Shown here in pieces: positions 42,611 to 52,292 of a DNA stretch of 64,000 nt. Both the position numbers and the translations under genes were made by a program. The stretch's first letter is position 1. Every line of letters starts with the position of its first letter. The DNA is taken from NCBI RefSeq assembly GCF_005887635.2, contig NZ_CP040819.1:186001-250000 (forward strand), read 5' to 3'. This DNA is from Paroceanicella profunda (lineage in GTDB: Bacteria > Pseudomonadota > Alphaproteobacteria > Rhodobacterales > Rhodobacteraceae). Below the pieces are notes generated by a model. That model did not search any database. It saw only the letters and a list, made by a program, of their open reading frames with translations, and was not told where the DNA came from.

Positions 42611-45256
42611 TCAGGCCATCTCCTCAACCTCGATCACCGGGCGGGCGCCGCCGAGGTCCTGGAAGGCGAGCTGGCGGCAGGAGAACACCAGGATCTGCTG
42701 GCCCTGCGCCACGCGGGTGAGCGCGGTGAACATCTTCACGATGCGGCTGTCGTCGGAGTAGACCAGCGCGTCGTCGAGGACGATGGGCAGCGGCCTGCCC
42801 TGCCGGGCGAACAGCCGGGCGAAGGCGAGGCGGGTGAGGATGGCGATCTGCTCCTGCGTGCCGCCGGAGAGCGTGTCGAACGCCTCCTCCGTCGCGCCGC
42901 GGCTGAGGGCGGCGGGCAGCAGGCTGTCGCTGTCGAAGGCGAGATCCGCCTCGGCGTGAAGGATGTTGAGCAGCGGCTTCAGCTCGTCGCGCACCGGGCC
43001 GAAATAGGCGTCGCGCGCCGCGGAACGGGTGCTCTCCAGCGCGGCGCGCAGGCGTTGCAGGGCGCGCACCTCGCCCTCCAGCCGTGCGGCGCGGGCCTGT
43101 GCCTCCTCCAGCCGGCCGCGCAGTTCGTCGCGGCGTTCCTCGATGGCCCCGTCGGCCATCGCGCGGATGCGTTCGGTCGCGCGCAGCAGGGTCTCGCTCA
43201 GGCGGGCGCGCCGGGTGGCGACGCTCTCTATCGCCTGCCCGGCGCGGGTGAGATCGGCGCGCAGGGTTTCCAGGTCCGGCGCGGCGCGGGTGAGGGCGGC
43301 GCAGCGCTCCCGCGCCCGGGCCTCGGCCGCCTCGGCCAGGGCGAGGCTGCGCGCGGCCCCGGCCTGGCGGGCGTCGTGCTCCGCCTCTGCCCCGGCGGCC
43401 TCGGCGGCGCGATCGAAGTCCCGCTGCGCGGACTCCCGGGCCGCACTGTCCGCCGCGGCCTGCTCGCGGGCGCGCGCGCGGGCGGCGGCGGCGGTGTCGA
43501 GGGCTTCGCGCGCGGCCAGCTCGGCGCCCCGCGCGGTGTCCAGGGCGGCTTCGAGCTCGGCAAGGGGGGTGTCGCCCTGCGTCTCCTCCCCGGTGCCTTC
43601 GGCACGCTCTTCGGCCTCCGTGCGCGCGGCGCGCAACTGGTCGAGCCCCTCCGGGGCCAGCGCCTTCAGCATGGCCTCGGCGAGGCGGGCCTCGTTGAGG
43701 TCCTCCGCGAGGCGCTGCCCGGCGGCGCGGGCTTCGGCGGGCGTGCCGGCCCCCGCCTCCGCCAGCAGGGCGGCGAGGGTGGCCTCGGCCTCCGACAGGG
43801 TGTGCGAGAGGGCCCCGGCCGCGCTCTGCTCGCCCGAACGCAGGGTGAGCGTGCCGAGCCCAGGCAGGTCGAACACCGCGGTCGCGGCCAGCGGCACGTC
43901 GGTGTCCCCGGGCAGCTCCGCCCCCTCCAGCAGGGCGCGCGCCGGGCCGCTGTAGCGGATGCGCGCGCTGGCGGACCGGGCGCGCAGGGCGGCCCGGGCC
44001 TCGCCCACCGCGGCGTCGGCGGCGGCCACCCTGTCCAGCCAGGCGGGCGTGGCGACGGCGGTCTTCGCCCGGGCACGGGCGGAATCGCGCCGGCGCTGCT
44101 GGGTGTCCGCCTGGTCGAGGAGCCGGGTGAGCCGCGTGAGGTCCTCGCGCGCCTTGCGGGCCCGCAGGCGCCGGGACGCGGCGTCGAGCCGGCCGCGCGC
44201 GGTGTCGAGGGCGGAGCGCGCCGTGTCCAGCCGGGCCCGGGCCGCATCCTGCGCCTCGTCGCATGCCGCGGCGGCGGCGGTGGCGGCGGTAGCGGTGGCC
44301 TCCGCCTCCGCCAGCGCGGCCTGTGCCGCGCGCAGCCGGGTGCGCGTGGCGATCAGCCGGTCCAGCTCGGCGCGGGCGCCGCCTGCCTCCAGCCGTGCGA
44401 TTTCAGCGGCTTGCCGGGCTTCGCGCAGCTGCGTGTCATGGCGCTCACCGAGGTCCATCGCGGCCTGCGCCTGGCGCAGGGCCTCCTCGCGGCGGGCTTT
44501 CGCGTCAGGGTCGTCGAGGCGCTGGAGCTGGCGCTCCGCCTCCGCCCGCTCGGCCAGGAACCCGGCGAGGGCGGTGCATTGCGCCTCCACCTCCTCCAGG
44601 GTGCGGGCCAGTTCGGCGGCGTCGTCCAGGGCGTCCTTCCACGGGCCGCGGGGCCGGCCGGGGCGGGTGATCAGCGCCTCCAGCGCCTCCTCGCAGCGGC
44701 GCATCACCCGGTCCATGCGGCGGCCGCCGGTCATCGCGTCGATCTCGCCGGCGACGGAGGAGAGCAGGTCGCGCCGGGTTTCGGTGAGCCGGTCCCTCTC
44801 GGCCCGGCTGTCCGGTTCCAGCCCAAGCTGGCCCTGCCGCACCCACAGCAGGCCCGCCGGCCCCTCGCGCCCGGAGCCGATCAGGGCGGCGAGCCAGCGC
44901 TCCGCCTCGTCGTCCAAGGCGATCACCTCCTCCTGCGCGCCGGCGCCGGACAGGCGCAGCACCCGGGCGCGCCGGCTGGCCAGCCAGCGCTTTTCCACCC
45001 GGAACAGGCCCTCGGGCGTCTCCACGTCGGCGGAGACCTCGACACTGCCGCCCGCGCGCGGCTGCAGCATCTGGACGGACTTGCCGTTGGCCGCGTAGCG
45101 CTCGAAGAACAGCGCGTGCAGGGCATCGAAGAAAGTGGACTTGCCGAATTCGTTCGCCTCGCTCAGCACGGTGATCCCGTCGCCGATGCCGGTGAGGCTG
45201 GCGGTGCGGCCGGCGAATTTGCGCACGTTCGACAGGCGCAGGGCGCGCAGTTTCAT
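42611..45256 (-). CDS. SbcC/YhaN-like AAA ATPase with long coiled coil
   Basis: 881 residues. The N-terminal half-ATPase has a degenerate-looking but usual YhaN P-loop EANEFGKST (about 34-42). About 500 residues of Ala/Arg/Glu-rich coiled coil follow, with short breaks. The C-terminal half has the ABC signature LSGGTQEQIAIL and Walker B LPIVLDDALVYSD. Shorter than SbcC/Rad50, as for YhaN. It forms a DNA-end-processing complex with the nuclease gene upstream, whose stop it overlaps (ATGA). Confidence 0.82.
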   Translation of the reverse strand: MKLRALRLSNVRKFAGRTASLTGIGDGITVLSEANEFGKSTFFDALHALFFERYAANGKSVQMLQPRAGGSVEVSADVETPEGLFRVEKRWLASRRARVLRLSGAGAQEEVIALDDEAERWLAALIGSGREGPAGLLWVRQGQLGLEPDSRAERDRLTETRRDLLSSVAGEIDAMTGGRRMDRVMRRCEEALEALITRPGRPRGPWKDALDDAAELARTLEEVEAQCTALAGFLAERAEAERQLQRLDDPDAKARREEALRQAQAAMDLGERHDTQLREARQAAEIARLEAGGARAELDRLIATRTRLRAAQAALAEAEATATAATAAAAACDEAQDAARARLDTARSALDTARGRLDAASRRLRARKAREDLTRLTRLLDQADTQQRRRDSARARAKTAVATPAWLDRVAAADAAVGEARAALRARSASARIRYSGPARALLEGAELPGDTDVPLAATAVFDLPGLGTLTLRSGEQSAAGALSHTLSEAEATLAALLAEAGAGTPAEARAAGQRLAEDLNEARLAEAMLKALAPEGLDQLRAARTEAEERAEGTGEETQGDTPLAELEAALDTARGAELAAREALDTAAAARARAREQAAADSAARESAQRDFDRAAEAAGAEAEHDARQAGAARSLALAEAAEARARERCAALTRAAPDLETLRADLTRAGQAIESVATRRARLSETLLRATERIRAMADGAIEERRDELRGRLEEAQARAARLEGEVRALQRLRAALESTRSAARDAYFGPVRDELKPLLNILHAEADLAFDSDSLLPAALSRGATEEAFDTLSGGTQEQIAILTRLAFARLFARQGRPLPIVLDDALVYSDDSRIVKMFTALTRVAQGQQILVFSCRQLAFQDLGGARPVIEVEEMA

Positions 45257-46374
45257 TGCTCCTCCAGGGCGAAGGTGAAGAGGTGGGAGAGGGCGGCGCC
45301 GGCGGCCGCGCGCGCCTCGCCGGGCAGTGCCATGTCCGAAGCCTCCGCCGCCAGGGCCTCCGCGGCCGCGCGCAGCGCGCCTTCCGCGTCGATCGCATCG
45401 AGATCGGCCGTGTCATGCACGGCGCCGAGCCCGGTGAGATCGGCCCTGTGCCAGAGGAAGTCGTGCCGCACCGCGGCGATGGCCCGCTCCAGCGCCACCC
45501 GGTCCGTGGCATGGGCGCGGCCGCTCACCACCAGGTCGAACAGGGTCGCGTCGCGGCGCGCGAAGGGTGGCAGCACCGCGTCAAGCGCCGGGCCCGGCGC
45601 CACCCCGGTGCCCAGGGTGAGCGTGCGGCGCACCCAGTCGATGCTGCCCGTGGGCACGGGGGTGACACGGGCGGGCGCGCCGGGGCCGGCGATCTCGACC
45701 AGCAGCGCGCCGGGCCGGGCCTCGTGCCTGAACCCGTCGGCTTCCGGGGCGCCGGAATACCAGGTGGCCGGGCCGATGCGCATCTGGCCGTGCCAGTCTC
45801 CCAGCGCGAGATAGTCGAGCCCGGAGCGCGCCGCGCGGTCCGGCGGGATGATCGCGGAGGCGCCGTCCTCCCCGGTGGTGAAGCTGCGCACCGCGCCATG
45901 CGCGAGGCCGATGCGCAGGGTCTCGCCGGTGGCGGCGGTGTCGTACCACTCCGTGAGGTCGCGGCCCGGGTTGCGCTCGGTGCAGGGCGCGGGCAGGAGC
46001 GTGGCACCCTCGGCCAGCGGAAGCGGCGCGGGCTCGAGCACCAGCCGCACGTTCTGCGCCGAATCCGCCGCGAGCGTGCGCCAGAGCTCGGTGGCGCCGA
46101 GGTTGTCGTGGTTGCCGGGCAGCATCAGCCAGGTGATGTCGGCGGCCTGGCGCATGGCGTTCAGGGCCTGGCGGATCACCTGCGGCGAGGGGGTCATCTG
46201 GTCGAACGTGTCGCCCGCCAGCAGTATGAGCGCGGCGCCGCCGGCCCGCGCGGCCTCGGCCAGCCGGGGGATGCTCTGCAGCCGGGCCCGGCGCAGGCTG
46301 GCGCGGGCGTCCTCGGGGTAAGTGCCGAAGGGCTTGCCGAGGTGGAGGTCGGAGGCGTGCAGGAAACGGATCAT
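45253..46374 (-). CDS. SbcD/YhaO-like metallophosphoesterase (DNA repair exonuclease)
   Basis: 373 residues from ATG 46374; a 24-residue extension was rejected. Calcineurin-like nuclease motifs in order: HASDLHLGKP (DxH), LLAGDTFD (GD), LPGNHDN (GNHD), LAHGAVRS (GH-like), LGDWHGQ. These build the two-Mn active site of Mre11/SbcD nucleases. A C-terminal helical capping region follows. Pairs with the SbcC-like ATPase. Confidence 0.85.
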   Translation of the reverse strand: MIRFLHASDLHLGKPFGTYPEDARASLRRARLQSIPRLAEAARAGGAALILLAGDTFDQMTPSPQVIRQALNAMRQAADITWLMLPGNHDNLGATELWRTLAADSAQNVRLVLEPAPLPLAEGATLLPAPCTERNPGRDLTEWYDTAATGETLRIGLAHGAVRSFTTGEDGASAIIPPDRAARSGLDYLALGDWHGQMRIGPATWYSGAPEADGFRHEARPGALLVEIAGPGAPARVTPVPTGSIDWVRRTLTLGTGVAPGPALDAVLPPFARRDATLFDLVVSGRAHATDRVALERAIAAVRHDFLWHRADLTGLGAVHDTADLDAIDAEGALRAAAEALAAEASDMALPGEARAAAGAALSHLFTFALEEQ

Positions 46375-46683
46375 GCGTGTGCTCTCGGGTGGTCTGTCAT
46401 GTCGCGGGCGGCCGCCGGGTCCTGCCGATGGTGGCACACACTGCACCGGCGCCGCGGGAAGAGTCCACCGCAGGTGGTCCCGGGCCGCGCTGAGACCCCT
46501 CCGGAGCGGGCCCCCAGCGCCCTCCGGAGAGGCTCATGGGACCCGCTCCGGCGGACGGGGTGGCCGCCCGCTCCCGGGCCGCCGCGCCGGGGGCAAGGGC
46601 CCTGGCGTCCCGCCCGGCCTCTCCCCGCTGGACGGCGGCGCAGCCTGGCGCTAGCCTGATGGCCCCCGCCCCAGGAGACCGCC
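46375..46683. other. divergent non-coding gap
   Basis: 309 GC-rich bases between the nuclease gene and the divergent ATC-hydrolase-like gene. Apart from AGGAG just before the downstream ATG, no promoter or repeat could be recognised. Confidence 0.5.
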
Positions 46684-47178
46684 ATGCCCCAGGACGACCA
46701 GCCCGCCGCCCCGCGCCAGATGCCGATCCTGGAGCGCCGGCGCATCGAGGCGCTGGTGCTGCGCGAGGTCCATGACGTGATCCGCGAACGGTCGGGGCCG
46801 GAGGAGGCCGCGGCCGTGCTCGGCACCGCCGTCAGCCGCGCCGCCATCGCCCATGGCGCGGAGATGGCCGCCGGCACCCGCCCCGACCTCGCCGATTTCC
46901 GCGCCATCCTGCCGCTCTGGACCATGGACGGCGCGCTGGAGATCGACGTGCTGGAGGAGAGCCCCGAGCGCCTGTCCTTCAACGTCACCCGCTGCCGCTA
47001 TGCCGAGCTGTACCGCAGCCTCGGGCTGGGCCACATCGGTCACCTGCTGTCATGCAACCGCGACGGCGATTTCTGCACCGGCTACAACCCGGACATCACC
47101 CTCACCCGCAGCCAGACCATCATGCAGGGCGCCAGCCACTGCGATTTCCGCTACGCGATGACGCCGGAGCAGGGCTGA
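46684..47178 (+). CDS. L-2-amino-thiazoline-4-carboxylate hydrolase-like protein
   Basis: 164 residues. Resembles the ATC hydrolase domain family: N-terminal helices with ERRRIEALVLREVHDVI, then LPLWTMDGALEIDVLEESPERLSF, the Cys/Tyr segment VTRCRYAELYRSLGL, and GHLLSCNRDGDFCTGYNPDITL containing conserved Cys, Asp and Asn. The characterised enzyme opens the thiazoline ring on the route to cysteine. Most homologues have unknown substrates. It stands alone here, so no substrate is assigned. Confidence 0.7.
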   Translation: MPQDDQPAAPRQMPILERRRIEALVLREVHDVIRERSGPEEAAAVLGTAVSRAAIAHGAEMAAGTRPDLADFRAILPLWTMDGALEIDVLEESPERLSFNVTRCRYAELYRSLGLGHIGHLLSCNRDGDFCTGYNPDITLTRSQTIMQGASHCDFRYAMTPEQG

Positions 47179-47295
47179 GCGCCGGCCCGTTTTGCGGGCA
47201 GCGCATGGCGGCCTGCCGCCCGGGCGGGCAATTATGCGGTTTCCCCTCCCCCGGGGCTGGTCTAGGATCCGGCACTTCTTTCCGATACCTGTCGT

Positions 47296-48750
47296 GTGAT
47301 CGCCCTGACCGTTCCCAAATCCCCCCCGGCTTCCCCCTCGGGCGCGCGCGCCCGGGTCACGGCCCTGTTCCTGATCGCGGTGATGGGGCTGGAGCTTGCC
47401 GCCCGCGCCACCGACACCGAGGGCCTGCGCCACGCGGTCTACGCCGCGATGCTGTGCCTGCTGCCGGTGGCCGCGAACCGCTTTGGCCTGCGCGAGGCCT
47501 ACCTGCTCACGCTCTGCGCCCTGCTCACGGTGCTCATCGTGCTGCGGGTGGACGCGGCGGCGGAGGCCATCCTCTCCGCGCTGGACCAGGCCGCCTTCCT
47601 GATGGCCTTCGTGCTGCTGCTGGGGCTGATCCAGGAGGCGGCGCTCACCTCGCCCACGGTGGCGGCCTGCGGGCGCTACCTCACCCGCCAGCCCACCGGG
47701 CGGCGGTTTCTCGCGCTCTACGCCGGCTCCAACATCATGGCGGTGCTGTTCAACCTCGGCACCGTGAGCCTGATCGCGCCGCTCATCCGCCGCGGGGTGG
47801 AGGAGGTGGCGCCGGGAGACCCGTTCAACCCGGTGCGCGAGCGCCGGCAGCTCTCGGCCATGCTGCGCGGCTTCGCCTGGTCGGTGATCTGGTCTCCCAC
47901 CGCGGTGGCGCCGCTGGCGCTGATGACGCTGATCCCGGGCATCGACCGCGGCCGCTGGATCGTGCTGGGGCTGGCGATCTCCACGCTGATGATGTTCGTG
48001 GGCTGGGCCGAGGATCAGGCCCGCTGGCACCGCACCCAGGTGCGCGCCCGCGGCAACGCCCCCGCCATCACCCGGGCACCGCCCTTCCCCATTCGGGATT
48101 TCGCCGCGTTCTTCGGCATTTGCGTGATCCTGTTCGGGATGTCGTTCTTCTTCGCGGAAGTGACGGGCAATTCGGTGATCTTCGGGCTGATGATCACCGC
48201 GCCGCTGCTGATGACCGGCTGGATCCTGCTCCAGAACGGCGGGCTCGGCGCCGTCTCGCGGCAGCGGACCTCGGCGCGGCTGGCCACCATCCTCGGGCCC
48301 GGCTTCGCGGCGGCCGCGCCGGTGGCGGTGACGCTGGCCTCCTCGGGCTATCTCGGCCGGGCGGCGGCGGTGCTCATCCCGGCGCAGGAACTGGCCGAGG
48401 CGCTGGGGCTGGAGGCCCTGCCCGGCTGGGTGTTCCTCACCGGCTGCGCGCTGGCCGTGGTGGCGCTGAGCCAGCTCGCGCTGAGCCCGATCATGATGGC
48501 GGTGTTCTTCGGCAGCCTGCTCGGCGCGCTGCCGGTGCTGCCGGCCGACCCCACGCTCACCGCGCTGGCCCTCTCCTGCGGCTGGTCGCTGGCGATGACC
48601 TCCTCGCCCTTCGCCACGGTGGTGCTGCTCTCGGCCAAGGCCACCGGCCAGACCGGGCGCACGATGACCTGGTCCTGGAACGGCACCTTCACCATCGTGA
48701 GCGTGGTGGTGCTGGCGGCGATCTTCTTCGCGTTCACCGGCGGGGCGTGA
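47296..48750 (+). CDS. polytopic membrane protein, possible ion-transporter-superfamily permease
   Basis: 484 residues from a GTG start, with about 12 hydrophobic segments and a charged cytosolic loop in the middle (ARWHRTQVRARGN). Re-entrant-like motifs occur twice: WSVIWSPTAVAPL in the first half and WSLAMTSSPFATVVLLSA in the second. This internal duplication is typical of the ion-transporter (DASS/ArsB-like) fold. I do not recognise a specific family and give no substrate. It starts 117 bases after the ATC-hydrolase-like gene, possibly in one unit. Confidence 0.65.
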   Translation: MIALTVPKSPPASPSGARARVTALFLIAVMGLELAARATDTEGLRHAVYAAMLCLLPVAANRFGLREAYLLTLCALLTVLIVLRVDAAAEAILSALDQAAFLMAFVLLLGLIQEAALTSPTVAACGRYLTRQPTGRRFLALYAGSNIMAVLFNLGTVSLIAPLIRRGVEEVAPGDPFNPVRERRQLSAMLRGFAWSVIWSPTAVAPLALMTLIPGIDRGRWIVLGLAISTLMMFVGWAEDQARWHRTQVRARGNAPAITRAPPFPIRDFAAFFGICVILFGMSFFFAEVTGNSVIFGLMITAPLLMTGWILLQNGGLGAVSRQRTSARLATILGPGFAAAAPVAVTLASSGYLGRAAAVLIPAQELAEALGLEALPGWVFLTGCALAVVALSQLALSPIMMAVFFGSLLGALPVLPADPTLTALALSCGWSLAMTSSPFATVVLLSAKATGQTGRTMTWSWNGTFTIVSVVVLAAIFFAFTGGA

Positions 48751-48772
48751 GGGGGGCCGGGCAGGTTGACAG

Positions 48773-49480
48773 GTGCCGGGCACCCTGGCTAAGCAGAGGC
48801 ATCGAACACAGCGCCCGCGCCCACGCGGTGCCGCCCCACAGGCGTGCATCAGGCACGATATCAACCTGTCCTCCAGGTCAATCGACAAGCTTCTCGTGTG
48901 CTACTGGATTTCCGGTCGCGACGAGATCGCCTGCCCCGGAACCACCACGCCCGACCGTCTCCGCGCCTTCGTGGCGGAGCGGGAGATCCCCTTCAGCGAC
49001 GAGATCGTCCGGCAGGCCGCCGATTGTCTCGACAGCCCGCTGGCGGGGGGCTCCGCGATGGGCTGGATCACCCTGACCTCCTTCACGGCTCATCCGCACA
49101 GGCTGTGGGCCCTGCTCGACTACGCGATGCATTTCGCGCAGACGGACGCGGAGCTGGAACTGATCGCCATCAATCTCGCGGAGCCGATACTGGGGCACTA
49201 TGGCTCGCTGATGGTGCATTTCGAGCAGCGCGCCGGCGCCGACCTCGCCTTCGCCCGGATGCTCACCGGGGCCTGGCGCTACCGGATGAGCGATGATGTC
49301 TGGCGGCGTCTTCGGAGGCTTCAGGCCGGCGTGCCCGACCCGTTGCCATGCAGGATCCCCGCGGAAGCGGGAGACGGACACATGGGCCACACCCTTTCCG
49401 CGCGGGAGCGTGCGCAGGCCGATAAGGGACTATACCGCCGGGACGCGGCGGGGAACTGGCGGATGAGATCCGGTCGGTGA
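48773..49480 (+). CDS. hypothetical protein, DUF6869-like
   Basis: Up to 235 residues from a GTG at 48773; the true start may lie further in, because TTGACA (48766-48771) with TAAGCA 18 bases on could be a promoter inside this region. The core from LLVCYWISGRD to DDVWRRLRRL is helical. The pattern resembles DUF6869: SFTAHPHRLWALL, INLAEPILGHYGSLM and ARMLTGAWRYRMSDDVWRR. Function is unknown. Its stop faces the stop of the convergent SDR gene 11 bases away. Confidence 0.6.
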   Translation: MPGTLAKQRHRTQRPRPRGAAPQACIRHDINLSSRSIDKLLVCYWISGRDEIACPGTTTPDRLRAFVAEREIPFSDEIVRQAADCLDSPLAGGSAMGWITLTSFTAHPHRLWALLDYAMHFAQTDAELELIAINLAEPILGHYGSLMVHFEQRAGADLAFARMLTGAWRYRMSDDVWRRLRRLQAGVPDPLPCRIPAEAGDGHMGHTLSARERAQADKGLYRRDAAGNWRMRSGR

Positions 49481-49491
49481 GCCCCCCCCGC

Positions 49492-50238
49492 TCACGCCCG
49501 CACCGAATAGCCGCCGTCCACCGGGAGTGCGGTGCCGGTCACGAAGTCGGAGGCCTCCGAGAGCAGGAACAGTGCGGGGCCCGCGAGGTCTTCCGGGCGG
49601 CCCCAGCGGCCGGCAGGGGTGCGGGCCAGCACGTCGGCCTCGAGATTGGCGATCTCGCGCCGGGCGGCCACGGTGAGCGGCGTGTCGATCCAGCCGGGCA
49701 GCAGGCAGTTCACCTGGATGCCCTGCGCCGCCCAGGCGGTGGCGAGGCTGCGGGTGAGCTGCACCACGCCCCCCTTGGAGGCGGCGTAGGCCGGCATCAC
49801 CGGGCTGCCGAAGATCGAGAGCATGGAGCCGATGGTGACCACCTTGCCGCCCCGGCGCGAGAGCAGCGGGAAGGCGGCCTGGCACAGCAGGAAGGTGCCC
49901 TTGAGGTTCGCGTCCAGCACCGCGTCCCAGTCCTCCTCGGCCAGGTCCTGGGGCAGCTTGCGGCGGTTGAACCCGGCGGAGGCCACCACCCCGTCGAGCC
50001 GGCCGAAGGCCGCCTCCACCGCGGCGACGGCGGCCTGGCACTCCTCCCGCCGGGCCACGTCGCAGGGCACGAAGAGCGCGCCGGGAAGGGAGGCCGCGGC
50101 CTCCGCGCCCCGGTCGAGGTCGCGGCCGAGGAGGGCGACTGTCGCACCCGCCGCCGCCGCCGCCGCGGCGATGGCAAGGCCGATGCCGCTGGTGCCGCCG
50201 GAAATGGCGATCACCCTGTCACTGAGATCTGCTGTCAC
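49492..50238 (-). CDS. short-chain dehydrogenase/reductase (SDR)
   Basis: 248 residues from a GTG at 50238 that overlaps the tctA stop (GTGA), with GGGAG upstream. Cofactor loop SGGTSGIGLA (about 13-22), ASAGFN (variant of NNAG), catalytic Ser in TIGSMLS, Tyr and Lys in YAASKGG, C-terminal TGTALPVDGGY. Gluconate 5-dehydrogenase/3-oxoacyl reductase-like. As last gene of the tct operon it probably oxidises the imported hydroxy acid; inferred. Confidence 0.87.
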   Translation of the reverse strand: MTADLSDRVIAISGGTSGIGLAIAAAAAAAGATVALLGRDLDRGAEAAASLPGALFVPCDVARREECQAAVAAVEAAFGRLDGVVASAGFNRRKLPQDLAEEDWDAVLDANLKGTFLLCQAAFPLLSRRGGKVVTIGSMLSIFGSPVMPAYAASKGGVVQLTRSLATAWAAQGIQVNCLLPGWIDTPLTVAARREIANLEADVLARTPAGRWGRPEDLAGPALFLLSEASDFVTGTALPVDGGYSVRA

Positions 50239-51776
50239 CTGTGGTCTGCTCCCTGGTTCGCGGGTGTGACCGGGCCGTCGGGCTGTGCCGGCGTGCCGGA
50301 GAGCAGGCGCTGGATGCCTCGGAACAGCACCACGCCCCACACCAGCAACGTCGCCACCCCGAGCACCCCTGCGATGGGCCGCTCGAAGAAGGCGAGGAAC
50401 GAGCCGTCCGACTTGATCATCGAGGTGAGGAAAGTCTGCTCGAACATGGGCCCGAGCACCAGCCCCAGGATGATCGGCGCCACCGGGAAATCGTTCTCCT
50501 CGAAGATCCAGCCCAGCAGGCCGAGCGCCAGCATCAGGATGACGCCGAACACCGAGTTGGTCATCGCGAAGGCGCCGACGATGCAGAATACCAGGATCAC
50601 CGGCAGCAGCATGCGCTTGGGCACCCGCAGGATGGGCCGCGCGAGGCGGATGGCCGCCCAGCCCAGCGGCAGCATCACCAGGTTGGCGATGATGAAGATG
50701 ATGAACACCGCGTAGATGAGCTGGGGGTTGTTGAGGAACACCATCGGCCCGGGGTTCATGCCCTTCATGTAGAGCACGCCGATCACCACCGCCGTGAGCG
50801 AGTCGCCCGGGATGCCGAACACGAGCGCGGGGATCCAGGAGCCCGCGACGGCGGAGTTGTTCGCCGAGGTGGCGTCCACCACCCCCTCCACATGCCCGGT
50901 GCCGAATTTCTCCGGCGTCTTCGAGAAGCGCTTGGAGACGGCATAGGCGATCCAGGCCGCGATGTCGGCGCCCGCGCCCGGCAGCGCGCCGATGCAGGTG
51001 CCCAGCACCGAGCCGCGCAGCACGTTGAACTTGTGCCGGCCCAGCAGCGGCAGCACCGAGGTGAAGATGCCCCCGGTCTGCGCCAGCGGCGGCGGGGTCT
51101 TCGAGCGCAGCCGCATCACCCCGCGCAGGATCTCGGAAATGGCGAAGAGCCCGATCATCGCCGGAATGAAGCTGATGCCGCCCATCAGGTCGACATTGCC
51201 GAAGGTGAAGCGCGGCACGCCCGCCGTCGGGTCGATTCCGATGGTGCAGAGCGCGAGCCCCACAAGCAGGGAGAGGAACCCCTTCAGCGGGTTGGTCGAG
51301 GAGATGAACACCGCGCAGGACAGGCCCAGCGAGGCCAGCCAGAAATATTCGAAGGAGGTGAACTTCAGCGCCACCTCCGCCAGCATCGGCGCGGCGAGGA
51401 TCAGCGCCGCCACGCCCACCAGCCCGCCGAGCGCGGAGGCCACCAGCGTGGTGCCGAGCGCGAGGTTCACCTGGCCGCGCTGGCCCATGAGGTAGGTCTC
51501 GCCCACGTAGGCGGCGGAGGCCGGCGTGCCGGGCATGCGCAGCAGCGCGCCGGGAATGTCGCCGGCGAAGATCGCCATGGAGGAGGCGGTGACGATGGCC
51601 GCAAGCGCGGGCACCGGGTCCATGAAGAAGGTGACGGGCACCAGCAGCGCCACGGCCATGGTGGCCGTGAGCCCGGGCATGGCCCCCACGAACATGCCGA
51701 AGGCGGCGGAGATCACCACCACCAGCAGCACGAACGGGTCGAGCGCGAGGGCGAGAGCCTGTGAGATCACATCCAT
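50235..51776 (-). CDS. tctA: tripartite tricarboxylate transporter large permease TctA
   Basis: 513 residues, about 12 membrane helices. TctA signature GAMPGLTATMAVALLVP near the N-terminus, IPGALLRMPGTPASAA, a second half with GALPGAGADIAAWIAYA and GIPGDSLTAVVIGV. It is the large membrane subunit of a secondary, binding-protein-dependent importer for a (hydroxy)carboxylate. It lies between tctB (10-base gap) and the SDR gene. Confidence 0.92.
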   Translation of the reverse strand: MDVISQALALALDPFVLLVVVISAAFGMFVGAMPGLTATMAVALLVPVTFFMDPVPALAAIVTASSMAIFAGDIPGALLRMPGTPASAAYVGETYLMGQRGQVNLALGTTLVASALGGLVGVAALILAAPMLAEVALKFTSFEYFWLASLGLSCAVFISSTNPLKGFLSLLVGLALCTIGIDPTAGVPRFTFGNVDLMGGISFIPAMIGLFAISEILRGVMRLRSKTPPPLAQTGGIFTSVLPLLGRHKFNVLRGSVLGTCIGALPGAGADIAAWIAYAVSKRFSKTPEKFGTGHVEGVVDATSANNSAVAGSWIPALVFGIPGDSLTAVVIGVLYMKGMNPGPMVFLNNPQLIYAVFIIFIIANLVMLPLGWAAIRLARPILRVPKRMLLPVILVFCIVGAFAMTNSVFGVILMLALGLLGWIFEENDFPVAPIILGLVLGPMFEQTFLTSMIKSDGSFLAFFERPIAGVLGVATLLVWGVVLFRGIQRLLSGTPAQPDGPVTPANQGADHR

Positions 51777-51786
51777 GCCATTCTCC

Positions 51787-52254
51787 TCAGAACAGGCCTT
51801 CGAGGATGCCGCGCGGCAGCGGCACCAGCAGGATACGCCCGAAGAACCACTGGCTCACCACCGTGGTGAGCAGCGCCACGGCGAGGGCGGGCAGCGGCCG
51901 GTTGCCGAAGCGCAGCAGCAGGAGCGTGAGCGCCACCGCCATGAAGGGCACGTAGCCCACCGGGTCGGAGAACAGGATGTAGGCCAGGATCAGCACCACC
52001 ACGAGCGCCATGGACACCAGCGTGCCGGGCTCCTTCAGGGCCGGGTCGGCCATCGCCATGCCGCCGGCGCGCACCCGCCAGCCGCGCAGGCACAGCAGGC
52101 CGCCGCAGATGATGAACCCGCCGCCCAGCAGCGTGGGCAGCAGCGCCGCGCCATAGGGCTGGCCGGGAAAGGCGGGGAACCCGCTGGCGATCAGGATCAT
52201 CGTCAGGCCGAGCGCGATGAAGATCAGGCCGAAAACGGCATCGTTGAGGCGCAT
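51787..52254 (-). CDS. tctB: tripartite tricarboxylate transporter small permease TctB
   Basis: 155 residues from ATG 52254 with four membrane helices: LNDAVFGLIFIALGLTMIL, LLPTLLGGGFIICGGLL, LVSMALVVVLILAYILF and a last pair ending in PRGILEGLF. The typical C-terminal PLP.G motif of TctB is present as VPLPRG. Starts 88 bases after tctC across a hairpin. Confidence 0.87.
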   Translation of the reverse strand: MRLNDAVFGLIFIALGLTMILIASGFPAFPGQPYGAALLPTLLGGGFIICGGLLCLRGWRVRAGGMAMADPALKEPGTLVSMALVVVLILAYILFSDPVGYVPFMAVALTLLLLRFGNRPLPALAVALLTTVVSQWFFGRILLVPLPRGILEGLF

Positions 52255-52292
52255 GCGCACCCTCCTGTTTCGGAACGTCGGGGGCCGGAAGG

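Noticed and set aside
42422..45814. 1130-residue open frame on the plus strand opposite the SbcC-like gene
   Set aside because: Composition is a GC-frame shadow (Gly/Ala/Arg/Gln-rich, no domains), while the minus strand holds a clear ATPase with P-loop, signature and Walker B.
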